From Adineta vaga (lineage: Eukaryota; Rotifera), in NCBI GenBank assembly GCA_021613535.1, contig CP075494.1:6138001-6202000 (forward strand): a DNA stretch of 64,000 nt, given 5' to 3'. Numbering within the stretch: position 1 is the stretch's first letter; each line of letters begins with the position of its first letter. The position numbers were made by a program, and so were the translations under genes. This document shows positions 37,063-50,800 of the stretch, piece by piece. The notes below the pieces were generated by a model. That model saw only the letters and a program-made list of their open reading frames with translations, had not been told where the DNA came from and searched no databases.

Positions 37063-39256
37063 TTAACAGAGTAGATCAGTTTCACTTCTATCATCGGATA
37101 TTTGATAAATTCGATGTGTTATTTGATAAGGTAGTGTTGATACGGATAATTTTTGATTTCGCATTGTTGGAGAGATCTTTTTTGAACCACGAAATGCTTT
37201 GAAATATGCATTATGTACTAATTTTTTGGTAACAGCATGTGTTATTTCACGATAATCTGAATAATCAGGTTCATTTAATTGAGTTTCCCATTCATTATAT
37301 TCAGGTCCTCGATCTTTTTCATTTAACAAACATAACTGCCGCTTTTCTAAAGCTAATTGATTTGCTGCTTGTGCTTTTTGTCGCGCTTGATATTGTCGTT
37401 CATTATCTTCCATTTGTCGTTGATAAAAATATGTAAAATTCGAAACAATAATCGGTACAGGTAATGCAATAGTTAATACACCCGTTATTGCACAAGCCGC
37501 ACCAATAACTTTGCCTAAAGTTGTACGTGGTACATAATCACCGTATCCTACAGTTGTCATTGTTATTATAGAAAACCAAAATGAATCAGGAATGGATTGA
37601 AATTGATTGTTCGTTTGTGTCGTAGGATAATTTGAATCCGAAGTTGAAAGACAATTCGTTACTGGAGGACATGATGAAAATGTTGTCGACGATGGTGAAT
37701 TTACTGATTTGGATAGAGAAATACTTGAAAAATCAGCTTCAACAAAATACATAAATGAAGAAAAGACAATAACAATAATGAAAAGAAAGAACATTAATAA
37801 TAATAATTCTTTCCATGAAGCCAAAAATGTCAAGGCAAGTACTTGTAGACCCTAGAATAAGAAATAAAACGAGACTAATCACCTATAATATCTAATAGAA
37901 AACATCAACATAAGAACAACAACTGCGTTATTAATTAACTATTTTTTTTTTGTTATTTTTTCTTCTGATGAATCTTCTGTGATATATTCTTTCCGAATCA
38001 ATCACTCGATTTCATGCATTGTCTTCTATTGAGTAAAATTTTCATACCTTAAAATGTCGTGATAATTTAAATATTCGAAAAACACGGACAAGTCGAACGA
38101 TTCTCAAGACGGTTAATGTTGACGAAAATCCAGATACATTGCTATCTTTTTTTTGATAAATTATACCAATTAATTGTATAAAATAAGGGATGATTGAAAC
38201 GACATCGATTATATTGGGACCATTTTTAATAAAATCAAATTTCGAAGGTGCTACTAGAAATCGACAGATGAATTCAAATGAAAACCATGTGACACAGATT
38301 GTTTCCAGTACGAAAAATATCCAATAAAATTTTGTTTCATTACTTGGTGATAATGAATTGTATTGTTGAGAATTATTTACATTAGTTTCAAATGATAATA
38401 ATGATTCATTACGTATGGACGGGAGAGTTTCGATGATAAATGATGCAATTGATATAATAATCATAACAATAGATATAATAGCGACAACGCGTGCGATATT
38501 GGAAGATTCCGGACATTCAAATATTTCCCAAACTTTACGTTGAAGATCATTAATCGGTCGTTGAACAGGAATTTCTTCGACATAACCTTCCTGTTTCCGA
38601 TAACGTTTAAGTATTTCATCACCTATATAAGAATAAAACTCATTAAATTATATTTATCTTTGTTTGACAAAAAAAAAACAACACATCATACCAAGATCAA
38701 AAAATTTGATTTCTTCTAGAAAGATTTCTGCGGAAATATTTTCAGGTCGTGTTAAACGTCCTCCACTTTGATAAAAATATAGAACAGCTTCAAATGATGA
38801 ACGATGTCGTTCGAAAAAATATTCATTATTCATATAATCGAAAAATTGTGCACGACGTTGTTTGTCACCGAGTAATGTATGTGGATAACGTTGTAAAGTT
38901 GATGCACGTGTTTCAAAACGTAAACCACTGACATTAATCACAATTTTATCCAATGGTTCATTTCGTGATAATCGTTTTTGTTCATTGGAAGTTTCACTTC
39001 GTTGATTTGTTACTTTTTTATGTTTCGACTGTTGATGTTTAGAAGTTGTATTCGGACTTGATAAATGTGATTGCATTGAATGAAATTCATCAGCTGCTGA
39101 AGAAGAATAACAACCACTATCACGAGCCGATGAAGATTGATAATCGTCAAAAGGATTACTTATAAAATGTCCAACTGTTGACGAAGATGAAGGTACAACA
39201 TCAGTAGAAATTGTCGGTTTATAAATTCCATCGTTTCCAATTCTATTCGTATCCAT
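37063..39256 (-). CDS. KCNA: Shaker-type (Kv1) voltage-gated potassium channel
   Basis: Three exons in transcript order: 38692-39256, 38048-38622, 37063-37851. The product is 642 residues. A disordered Ser-rich N terminus (about 100 residues) precedes the T1 domain ([14 protein letters not shown] ... [21 protein letters not shown]). S1 to S6 follow. S4 is [20 protein letters not shown] with the regular Arg every third residue. The pore has [18 protein letters not shown], the potassium filter, and S6 keeps the PVP bend ([11 protein letters not shown]). An unusually long S1-S2 and S5-pore loop (about 45 Ser/Pro/Thr-rich residues) is present. The tail ends in ETDLLC rather than the common ETDV PDZ ligand. 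This is a delayed-rectifier or A-type potassium channel of excitable cells. It is a strong assignment to the Kv1 subfamily. Confidence 0.95.
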
Positions 39257-41378
39257 TGAATTTCATCATAGAATGATTCTAATCGATATTTATGAACTAA
39301 AATTAAAGTGAACTGATTAAATATGTACTGAAATATCTCTTCATTGTTCTAGATTTTTCCTTTTCTTTATTAGCAAGACAATGTTTTTCTTTCATTAATT
39401 CAATATAATATGTTTGCTCAAGTATATAGAATTTCTTTTCATCATAGAAATTTTGGTTTCCAATGATCGTTCATGTATTAATTAGACAAAATCATATTCA
39501 ATCTTATTACAATTCTATTCATTTCGTCTTAATATAATCGTGTCATTGTACCGAAATGAAATTAACGTCGGTAATCAAGACAATTAGACACATACCTTAA
39601 TAAGTAAAAAGAAGTAGATCGAAATCTATTCCTTTGTAATAGCGTGATAACAATCAAAGCATGCAAACTCAATATCAATGAAAAGAAACGACGACTCACG
39701 CAAGAAAGTTAATAAGATATCTCATGCAAAATCAACTAATAATGTTCTTGCATGTTTCAGTCTGTAAAAAAAAATGCGACTAACTAATTAAAGACGAACT
39801 TATAGAGCGTTATGAAAAGCTTCGTTTAACCTCTTCTTTCTCTCTCACTCAATTTTTATGTTCGTCATATAAAAAAAGAAACTATCAAATTATCTCTATT
39901 TATTAATTACTAACTAAGAATAAACATTTAATGATAATTTCAAAGATTTTCTGTTTTCTATTCGTCTGTAAAGATTTCATCTATCAACTTAGTTCTATCT
40001 GTTTATCTGTTCATCCTCAAGTAATTAGGTTTACATTCCATACCATTTATCCTTCAAGCAAATTTGTTTATTGTTCTATTGAATCTATCTCATAAATTAA
40101 TTCCCAGATGATTTAATCTTCTATAATACATATATCAAATCCATTGTCATATCATACGTTAATCCGACAGAATTTTATCGGTATACGACTCATCATTGTC
40201 GTTATGAAAATACCAAATCACTTCATTTCTCTAACTAATTAGGAAACTCTCTATATTATTGTCGGCATGGGAATGACAAAAACAGAAAAGAAATGAAATG
40301 TCAACATTTTTTCTGCATATCTCTAGAAAAAGACATGATGTATACTTGAACTACTACTTATTAGAAGCTAATTTCCGGCAAGTTAGAATTCTACAGTTAA
40401 TTGATCTCAATTCAAAAAATGAAGTTGTTTGCTTGAATGATTTTTCTAATAGGATGCGTATAAGTTCATTATTGAAGAATATCGAAATATAGAAGATGTG
40501 CACATACCCAGAGAACAAAACAAACAATAATCGTTTTGATTTATCACGGATTCATGTTTAGAATAGATGAAGAATATTTGAAGATGATGGGATGGACAAA
40601 ACTCAAAAATACGACGAATCAAAATGCCATGCGGCTTAGTAAAGAAAGAAAAAGCTTGTTATCATTCGCTTCAGTGCAAAACAGAAAGACAGAGAGAAGA
40701 AGAGAGAAAGAGAAGAATTGGAAATACAAATATTTATTATTCCATGCAGATATTTACTTTTCTATCTTTTTTTCTACGGCTAACGATGTCTGCAAATCTA
40801 TTGTCTGTTCGTCGTCGAGAAACGTCTTGCAGAATACATCGCGCTTGCTTTTTTCTTTATGGATATGTATATATATATATCGTCTGATTACCTCTCTTCG
40901 AACGATGAAATGCAAAAATGGCACTGTGTGTTCTTTGATAGTAGTATTATTAAGTTAGAAGAACGGGGCGGGAAACAAGAAGAGTTGGAAAAGCATGTAA
41001 AATAAAAACAAGAAGAGGGAGGAGAAAAAAAAACGAGAAAATAGTCTGATGCATGTGATACTTATAAACGGTTGCCAGTTTTATACGACAAATTCAAGGT
41101 GTTAATCTCGTTTACATAATGATAACAACATGTCTCTTATGATTAACATTCGTGCCACTTTATCGATAAAAATATCATAATCTCCATCTGTTAGGTAGTT
41201 ACTTAGTATGTGTAGATATTGAAACATCTGAATAAGAAAAAGTTCAGATTCGACTTTTCTCGAACTATGTTCTTAGCATTTATTGAACAATATCGGATAT
41301 TGATGAGTTCCGTTTGTATTAAACGGCTAGAAGTACATTCCATCAATTATCTTTCTTTTTATGATGTATAAAAGACGA

Positions 41379-41412
<34 letters not shown>

Positions 41413-42878
41413 TTTGTGATGATAGTCATCATTGAATAGAAAACAAAACATTCTGATTGATACGTTCTTCAAGAAAAGCGTATATTAAATTAAGTTAATT
41501 AATGTCAAATGAAATCCAAAAAGAACTAATCAAGTTTTTCAGACATTGTCTAGTCAATATAGCTGACAAAACATATGAGATAAACATTGATTGTTGTCAA
41601 TATCTAAAGGTCTGCAGAACGTCAAATAGACTCTCTAGTCTATCTCTTCCAGATAATCAAATATCGATCAATTTTTAGACTTGGAGTAAGAAATTGTTTT
41701 TCTTTGTAGTGAATATGATAATAAAAATATGTTTATTTTGAAAGAGAAAACTGTCAACAATATTATCGCTATACTTGACGAAAAGGTTATATCATTTCTT
41801 TTATGTCACGATCCATGAGAGTTTATATCAATCGATTCCTTACAAATGAGGACAAACAAACCAACATCAATGACTATGTTTCATCGCTAATTCTATGTTT
41901 GATCTTAAATGAATTGTGTTACTATTGAAGAACGCAGCTACTTGAGTAAATTAGGTTTTTAAAGATCATTACCGGCTTTTTTTTCTCGTCAACGCTGACG
42001 TCGATTTATTTGTAGTTGATCGGTATAGATCAAACTTCTTATACTCCTCTGTTTTCCCTCTTGTTTATCACATCTGAAAAGAAGCGATGAAGTAAGAAAG
42101 GAATGGTTGCAATTAGTCTATGGAATTCTTTTATCAATCTATCCAAATAATACAAAGACAAAGACAGCTTGGTTTACCAATGTTATAGATCCATTTGTCA
42201 ACGAAAGAATTCTTTTTCTATCTTCCGAATTAATCGAAATATCCAAGCGTAAGGAAATAGATTTGAATATCGAACATCATGTGATGTTAGTGAATGATTG
42301 AAAGGTAGTCAATGTTACTTATCAGGAAATGAAAGTAGATAAAACATGTTCTTAAAATGAACTCAATTAACTTTCATCAAGTAGGACAATCAATCATCGA
42401 GATAAATCCCTTCTTATCTGTATTTATTATGATAGAACGGTTAAATGACAATCAATAGAAACTCGTCAGTCTTTATTGTACATGAAACTTTCATTTTATA
42501 CATCATATGTCAATGTGACAAGTGATTGAATTTCAAGTTGATAGTACTCATAAACAGAAATTGACAGAAAAATAATGAGAAAATGTCAAAATCAGCTGAT
42601 TATCTACTTCACAGCTATAAATAGAAACGTTTGAAAAGACCTTAAAAGAACATATCACCATTCAAACAGAAGATCTAGTATAAACGAACTTTTATACTTG
42701 AATAACTATACGGCTTTTCGAAGCAAACTAACGAAACTGTCATGCGATTGAATTCACAAACAATATTGATGCATCTACTTGATTCTAAATTCAATAAATA
42801 TATACACAAAGAAATTATCAATACACCGGAAGTACAAAAAAAAAGTAAGAGCAAAGAACGATTTATTGTAATTTTTGA
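39257..42878. other. Gene-poor region of 3.6 kb upstream of Kv1
   Basis: The longest stretch without a supported gene in the window. Short frames at 40298-40492, 40536-40958 and 42107-42301 have no splice partners, domains or codon pattern that convince me. It contains an (ATT)n tract at 41380-41411. It probably holds the Kv1 promoter and distant regulatory sites. Confidence 0.6.
41380..41411. repeat. (ATT)n trinucleotide microsatellite
   Basis: About ten perfect ATT units. Confidence 0.9.
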
Positions 42879-44449
42879 TTAGTCACAATCATCATCTCTG
42901 ATTAGTTTTCGAACACATTTTTGTTCATTATTTTTTCTTTCTATTCCATAACCAATATTACATACACATCTTCCAAATGATGTACAATGAGAATTGGCAT
43001 CCATACTAATACATTGTCGATGTAATATACAACGAAAAGGAAATGTATCCTTTGAATCTATAATAGATTCTTGTGTCGTCGATGATGGAGACCATGGCCA
43101 CCAAAGAAATACAGTCGTAGTCGTAGTTGCAATTGTAATCGTTGTCATTGTTGTCGTTATTGTTGTAGATGTTCGAGTCTTTCGTTGGGTTACTTTTTCA
43201 TTTAAAGTGTCTAACAAACGAATAAATTAGATGATTATCATTTCATAAAATTCTTACCTGAATCACTTAAGCAATTCCAATCATCAATAGGAAAATAATC
43301 ATTCGGACAAGTACAAATATTATTTAAACATATTGCTTCTGATGTTTGACAGTTTCGATTTGTAAGACATTTTCCACCTAATAAACTCTTATAATTATTC
43401 GAGATTGTAGTTGTTTCTTGATTAGTATCTATTCGTAAATAGAAGAAAATAGTATTTTTAAAAACAAATATCAATCATTTACCTTCTACGCAAGTGTAAA
43501 GATCAAATGATATGTAACCTTCAACGCATGAACATTGTCCATTATAGCAATGTGAATGAGAAACGGACTGTCGACAATAATAATCATTTGTACATGTTGT
43601 ACCTAATTGACCTAAAGATCTGACCACTTCATCTTCTGATGGATCAAGAACGGGTACTGTTGTTGTCAAGAAAGAAGATCTTATTGTTGAACTTTCAATG
43701 ATTGGTACACCTTAATATGCGATTATAATAAAAAAATATATCGAAAAAGAAAGTCTTTTACCTCCACCACGAAGATTATAACATAAATATTTTCCGAGAG
43801 GAACATAACCCTCTAAACAAACACATGAACCACGAAGACATTCTAACTGAACAGTTGAATGTTGACACTCTTTATTTGTTACACAAATCGAACCATAACC
43901 TGGTGGTTCTTCACTATCAATTGGTTTGATTCTTCGTATATTTGATGGTAATTGTTCTAAAAATCAAAAATATCCTTTCAAAAATAAACTGAGATAAACA
44001 TGATCAATTTACCAAAATCTCGAATACAACGATAAGCATCGATTGGTACATGACCTGTCGAACATTGACATTGATTTAATGAACATATTTTAGCTCCATC
44101 AACTGGTGTTCGACGACATTCATCATTCGATATGCAATCTTCACCTAACATTCGAATTCCTAAATTCATTAAAATTTTCATAATAAAAAAAAAGAAACAG
44201 AATATATATTTCAATCCGTTCTCTTTTACCAAAATCAATTTGTCGACGATACCGTTTTTCATCTATACATTCAAATAATCCATTCGTTTTGTGTCCTTTC
44301 CGACATATACATTTATTATTGTAACATCTCGAATTTCTTATAACATTAATACAATCCATATTCGTTTGACATGTATAATCAAATACATTCATATGATATA
44401 TTGTTTTTGTCATAACGCAATTGATTATTAATAATAAAACGAACCACAT
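42879..44449 (-). CDS. Secreted Cys-rich protein with EB-like modules
   Basis: Six exons in transcript order: 44230-44449, 44013-44159, 43762-43956, 43483-43710, 43258-43428, 42879-43210. The product is 430 residues. A signal peptide (MWFVLLLIINCVMTKT) starts at the Met at 44449. Each exon encodes one module with a repeated pattern C-x5-C-x(8-12)-C-x3-x-C-x-C-x-x-G-(Y/H)-x-x-x-x-x-x-x-C, as in EB modules of nematode and rotifer secreted proteins. All five introns are phase 1. Thr-rich stretches, the longest in the last exon, separate modules. No membrane segment is clear apart from a weak hydrophobic patch (VFLWWPW) in the last exon. Extracellular; partner unknown. It is divergent to the calcium-sensor gene. 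Poly(A) signal candidate (reverse strand) at 42862-42867, only about 15 bp past the stop codon. Confidence 0.78.
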
Positions 44450-45151
44450 GTTTGTATAAATGTCGATTAATGAATAAATGTAGAGCAAAAGAATACGAAG
44501 AGAAAAAGATTATGTAGTTGTATGACGTAAATTTTATACAATGAAATTGAACGTGATTGAAAACAATAGATTATTTTCATTGTACAATTCTTTTGTTCAA
44601 TGTAAAAGTCACGTATGAAAGTTTCTTCTCAAATTTATTGAGAAAGGAAATGAAACGAACAGTTGACTATGTTTTATTTCGTAACAATTTAGTCAAAAGA
44701 AGATTTTGTTTTTGTTTAGATTAAATTAATCTGATAGAGTGTATAACAATGATGAACTTTTATATATGTTACAAAGACTTTTCTTTTTTGTTTCGGAGAT
44801 ATTTTAAACATACATCAAGTCAATTCTTTACACAAGATTTCATCTCCGTTTATATGAGGTTAAAAAGAGCATATATCGTTTTAGTTTTTATCTGTGTCTA
44901 TTTGCTAAATGCGCAAGAGAATGCAACCGTTGAAGACTTCGAACTGTCGTTGAGTATATTTCTATTTTTTCCACACATTTTTTCTCTTGCTTTAAACTTC
45001 ATTCTGGAAGGAACTAGAAAAAAAAGAAAAGAACGACAGAAGAAAAAGAATCCACCTATCAACCTCTGTGCTGATATATATATATATATATATATGACAG
45101 AAAACGTTGTCATTATCATTAATTTCAAAATTCTTCTTTGCATATTTTAAA
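44450..45151. other. Divergent intergenic region, EB-like gene and calcium-sensor gene
   Basis: About 0.7 kb between two start codons on opposite strands. It contains an AT dinucleotide run at 45074-45096. Frames here on both strands look like chance. Confidence 0.6.
45074..45096. repeat. (AT)n dinucleotide microsatellite
   Basis: Perfect AT alternation about 55 bp before the calcium-sensor start codon. Confidence 0.85.
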
Positions 45152-46140
45152 ATGGGTAAAAGTCATTCGAAATCAACATTTAGTCAATGGGATTTAGATC
45201 GATTCAGTAATGTTACTGGTAAAAGAAATTCGCATCTAAGCAGATATATTCAATTCGTAATAAATTCAATTTAGGTATTCCTCGTTCAGAAGTTGAACGA
45301 CTCTATCAAGAATTTGTAGCTTCAACTGGTAAAAATAATCTTATGGACAAAAAGGAATTTCGTCGATTATATAAACAATTATATATTACTGCTAAAACTG
45401 GTCCAGCTATTCCAGCTGTCATAACCGATCATGATTTAGATAAAATTTCCGATCGAGTTTTCAAAGCATTTGATGTTGAAGGAACAGGTAAAGATTTTCT
45501 TTTTATTCGTTATGTCGATCTTATGTTTTTGTTTTGCTTCTCTTTTAGGCAAATTAACATTTGAAGGTAATTTTATTTTATGTTTTTCTTCAAAATAATC
45601 TGATGTTTTAACTGTATAGAATTTGTTAATGCATATTTATTACTCAATCGAAGTGAATCAAACGCTGCTATATCAAATCGTGATCGATTAAGTTATATTT
45701 TAGATCATAATAATCAAACACCAGGTAAAAAGAACAAGATAAGACATTAATTCTTATGAAAATATTTGGTTTTTCTTCAAGGTTTTATTACACGTGAACA
45801 AGGTGAACAAGTATTTAATCATTTAAATCGTTATTATAAGTAAGATATTTTACTTTTTCTTAAATTGTCGTCAAAAATCAATTCTTATTCTTTTAGTTCA
45901 GAAGATGTAATAAAAACCACAACTACAACATCTGCCATTGCACCTAAACCAGTTACAACTACTTGGGAACAACATTGGAGTAAACTTGATGATGGCAGCG
46001 GCCGGTTTGTTTCTTTTCTACTCTTCACTTCTTTTTCTATTCTTTTTCATTTTTCTTCTAGTGTTCCACAAGAAAAATTCGTTGAATACGTCACAACTTC
46101 CGATGATTATAAGAATCATTTCAATCGTGCTGTTGTCTAA
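45152..46140 (+). CDS. Neuronal-calcium-sensor-like EF-hand protein
   Basis: Seven exons (45152-45218, 45275-45487, 45549-45566, 45620-45724, 45782-45839, 45897-46004, 46062-46140) encode 215 residues. It begins MGKSHSKSTF, with a myristoylation Gly as in NCS and visinin proteins. The first region (TGIPRSEVERLYQEFVASTGKNNLMDKKEF) has the vestigial, non-binding EF1 of the NCS family. One good EF-hand is at FDVEGTGKLTFEEF, split by exon 3 of only 18 bp. Later hands (LDHNNQTPGFITREQ, LDDGSGRVPQEKF) are degenerate, and a Thr-rich insert lies between them. Likely a membrane-linked calcium sensor, divergent from the canonical family. AATAAA at 46304-46309 is a candidate poly(A) signal. Confidence 0.78.
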
Positions 46141-47812
46141 ATTACAATAGAAAACATGCATTATATCTACTCTCCAACCTTTCTGTTCTCTATTGTTTAG
46201 TAATGTTTCTTTTTATATTTCTTTGTTGTTTATCTTACGCACGCTGTAAAACTAGTATTCTTTTCTGTTTTTCGTTTGCTTTTTGTCTGTAAAATACGTT
46301 TTCAATAAATGTATTCGATGAAATGATCTCGAATGTTTATCGTAGACTACTCACAATTTATTGTGATAAGGAGGAGAATCAAAAGAACATCAACTAAAAA
46401 TAACTCTTAGCCGTGTTTTTTGAGTCATTGATATTCAATCAAATAACGGATATATGACGCTAATGATAGAAATTTTAGCTATATATCTCGACAGGAAAAA
46501 CTTCCAAATGATCTGTGCAATACCTATATGTAGTTATCATTCAATTTTGTCAATAATTTATGGTCAGAGCTTATAGTGCTTGACGTTTTACAGAACACAT
46601 CAATGTCCTATGTTAACTAAATTTATCGTTGTATTTCATTGCAAACCTTGCGCAGCACTTCTTACATCATTTCTGTTTATGGATATCTGACAGTATACGA
46701 TCAATTTATCTCAGAATGATGATATAACTCAATTCGAAATAACGATAGAAGTTTATGTCTCAGAACTCATAGTGAGAAAAATGATGTCGCTAGATGTCTA
46801 ATTGACCATTTCAATAATTGATTTGACCATTCGAATGACCATTGATAAAATGAGACATAGAAGTAAGTGTGTTCATTCTCTTTTTTCCTCTTTGTTTCTT
46901 CGACATCTATCTATTTATTTGTTCTCTTCGATATTGATCAAATGATCAGATAGATCTGTTCTTCGTTATCTTTCTTTATCAAAAAAAAGAACAACGTTGT
47001 ATCATCATAACCTTTAAATTAATCATAATAATACGAGATATATTTATTGATTAGTTCATTTCATCAATTATTCTCAAAATTGAATAAAATCAGTTTTGAA
47101 TAATGATCTATATATTTCTCTGCTATTCTATCTTCTTCATTTATTTCCTTTGGTAAATAGATAGATCAATAGCTCATTTATGTTTGTTAAGGACAGCTGT
47201 TATTCTCTGATTACTCGCAGTATGAAAGCAACGGAAAATAAGATATTTTCATTCTTTAGTCTTTACTTCCTTGATAGAATACAGACATAAAGAGATAATG
47301 AGTATGTATATGAATGTTTGTATGATATAATCCTTTAATATTGAATCTTCGACAACAGAGTTTATCTCAAGCAAGGTCAGAACATAAAAAGAATCGCTGT
47401 TATGAAGAATATACTTTGACCTATACAGGCAGAAAAAAAGACACAGTAGCAGTGACCATTTTTACATACTCCATCATCACTAGAAGCCCTTTTCATATTC
47501 TGATAAGATAGAGATATTCAAGATCGTTAACTTGGCATCTGTCTCTCCCCTCCACCTTTTTTTTCTCCTTTGTCCTTTCTTTCTCTTAACTCTATCATCA
47601 TAATCATACACAATCGTCTCGTTTTTTCTTCTTCTTCTCCTTCTCCTTCTACTTCTTCTTCTTTTTCTCTTCATCGTCTATGATTGACCGATGAACAGCA
47701 CGTTGAACTTCGCATTACTAGACTCAATGATCGCGTCATTGTTTCGTCTCTTCTTGTAGATTGTTATTATTATTATTATTATTATTATACATATACGTGT
47801 TGAACTCGTTTT
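46141..47812. other. Gene-free stretch of 1.7 kb
   Basis: 3' flank of the calcium-sensor gene and 5' region of the FERM gene. It ends in a pyrimidine-rich tract (about 47540-47670) and a (TTA)n tract at 47764-47788. No supported gene. Confidence 0.6.
47764..47788. repeat. (TTA)n trinucleotide microsatellite
   Basis: About eight perfect units, 25 to 50 bp before the FERM gene start. Confidence 0.9.
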
Positions 47813-50800
47813 GTGCATGGCCGATTGTTTATGGCGGCGTCTCGGTTTATTCGTTTTTTTAGTCGTCGTCAACAAAAAACTCCCAATCTCGCATTAACTG
47901 ATGATCGAATTCATCCTCATTCCAATTCAAAATTTCTTTCCAATGGAAAAATTCATTCAACTGAAAAATCTCAACCAATAGCACCAATTAAAAATGGTCT
48001 CGTTTGTACAATTGTTTTTCTTGATGGTGAAGAAGTGAATTTTGAAGTAGAGGTAAGTTAGCCATGCAGATTGATGATTTAATTTTTAAGTATTGAATTT
48101 ATTCATAAAGATTTCGAGAGTAGATGTCTGACCTGTATAGACCTATTGTTATCAACATGCATAGGCATGTGTCAGCTGTTATATTTTATCAACTATTGAT
48201 CTGACCTTATTTATTCAGTCTAAGCATATACTCATATTCATGCCATTACAAGAAGTAATCTGACATGTTCTTTTGTCTAAATAAATGAATCGATTTCGTG
48301 ACAATAATCGAAGGCGTGAACAAAACGTTAGAGAAAAATGAATAGATTCCATGATCTTTATTCAATAAAAAAAAGAACGATAGCATCAATCAAGTATTTG
48401 ACGTTTTTATTTTCTAGCGCAAAGCTCTTGGTAAAAATCTTTATGATAAAATTATTGCGCATCGAAAACTTGTTGAACCTGATTATTTTGGACTTCAATT
48501 TATTGATACACATAATATTAAAGTAAGTTATATCAGAATTTTTATCGCTAAATTTGTGAATTAATTAGCAATGGCTCGATTCGACGAAATCAATTAAAAA
48601 ACAATGTAAAGGTATGAATAAATATTCATTTAAGACAAGAAAATGATGATTATTTCTCTCGTAGTTGGACCACCTTATACATTTCGATTTCGTGTGAAAT
48701 TTTATACATCTGATCCGCAAAATCTTCATGATGAATTAACAAGGTAAGATAAACATACAAGAATTAATACATCTATTTGAATTCGTTCTTTTGTTTATAA
48801 AAAAAACAACAGGTACTTATTTGTACTTCAACTTAAAGATGATATTCGAACAGGAAGATTAGAATGTCCATCTGGTACAGATGTTGAATTAGCAGCATTG
48901 ACTATTCAAGGTAAATATAAATCAATTGAACTGGAATAATAATGATTTCTTAGTAATGTTAATGAAAAAACATTCGATTTTTTTAAACGAATGTTACTAA
49001 ACACATGTACTCCCAGCGTTTCTTTGAACCTTGACAATACATTCTAGTTAGTGTTCCTAGTTACAAAATGTTCTTATCAATAAACAGCAGGTGTTATCTG
49101 CAGATCATCTCCCTATGTGAAACATCTTCAGTTAATAAATAGTATACATATATGTATTACAACTTCATAGAAAACATTCTGATTTGATTTCAATTACGAA
49201 AGATATGACAAACTTGTTTATATTTTAGCTGAGTTAGGTGATTATAACAACAATGAACATTCACTTGCTAATGTATCTGAATTTCGATTTCAACCTGATG
49301 ATATTCAAACACCAGATTTTGAAGAACATGTTTTACAAAAATGGATAACATACAAGTAAAATCTTTACAAACATGATCTTATTTTTCTATCTTTCCAAAT
49401 CTAGGGGTTTAACACCTGCTGATTGTGAAATTCAATATCTAAATAAGGCACGTTGGTTAGAAATGTATGGAGTAGATCTTCATACAGTTATGGGTAAAGA
49501 TGGTTTGGAATATAAACTTGGTTTAACTCCAACTGGTATACTTGTTTTTGAAAATAAAGTTAAAATTGGTCTATTCGTTTGGTAAAACATCTTGTTTTCG
49601 AAAGAAAACAGTCGAGTATTCTATTTCGTATATTTCAGGTCAAAAGTCACTAGAATAGATTTCAATCGAAATAAATTAACAATCGTTGTTGTTGAAGATG
49701 ATGATAATGATCCACGTTTACAACGTGATTTCGTATTTCTATTTCGTTGTTTTGATGAAAAACAATGCAAGCATTTTTGGAAATGTGCATTGGAATATCA
49801 TATCTTTTTTCGAACTACTTCAGCAAATAAACTTAAACAAGGAACAAAATCTAATTTTACACGCATGGGTTCACGATTTCGATTCAGGTAATATCTATTA
49901 TGAAATAGTTTCGAATAAAAGAAAAAATTTTTTTCTTGAACTTTTATTTCAAAGTGGTCGAACTGAATGTCAAACAGCAGCATTAGGAAATTTAACAAAT
50001 CATGGTATGAATTTTGAACGAAAAGCTTCACATCGTTTTTCACGACGTGCATCCTATGCAATAAGAAAGAAGATTCAAGAACAAGAGATTTTACGTGAAC
50101 AAGAAGACGAACGTTTGAAAAAATTAAAATCAGAACAAGAAGCAAAATTATCAGAGTAAGTTTGCTATTCGCATTCATTGTCATTATTCAATCTTATTTT
50201 TATAGTTCTAAAGTACAAATAAATGTATCTAATCATGATTTAACATCCATGTCAAAACGTTCTTCATCTGTATCATCATCGCAAAAGAATTTAAATTTAA
50301 CAGCAACACAACGATTGGATAATCTTATTCTAGGAACTCCTAATGAATTAGTCATTGAAGGTAATATTATTGGAAAGAGTCAATTTGAGTTTGTTAAGTA
50401 ATTCATTACATATTTGTATATCTCTTAGTTAATCATACTGTTTTAAGATGATAATAAATATGACCTCGATTTGTTTATATAGGAGAGAAAGAAAATGATA
50501 TTATTTGAAACACTTGTAGTAATATTAACTTGAAATCTCCGTTTACTCTCGAATCTAGTGCTATTAAAAGGAGATAAACATATTCTAAACAACTGAAACC
50601 TTGTTAGATTTTCTGATCCATATTATTAACATGTCCAAAGAATTTCATCATATGATACATTGATTAGAACAGTCTATTATCATTTTCAGGAAACAACAAT
50701 CTCGATTACCAAACGTTCTATAATTAGAAATCTTCTTACCTAGGATTATCTATCATTCATTAACATCTGTTTACTAACTATTTTATTTATAGAAACGGAA

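Noticed and set aside
40298-40958. Three short plus-strand frames in the large gap
   Set aside because: No signal, motif or splice structure; Arg/Glu runs come from GA-rich DNA.
47480-47674. Arg-rich minus-strand frame
   Set aside because: It is the reverse strand of a CTT/TCT pyrimidine tract and codes only for simple repeats.
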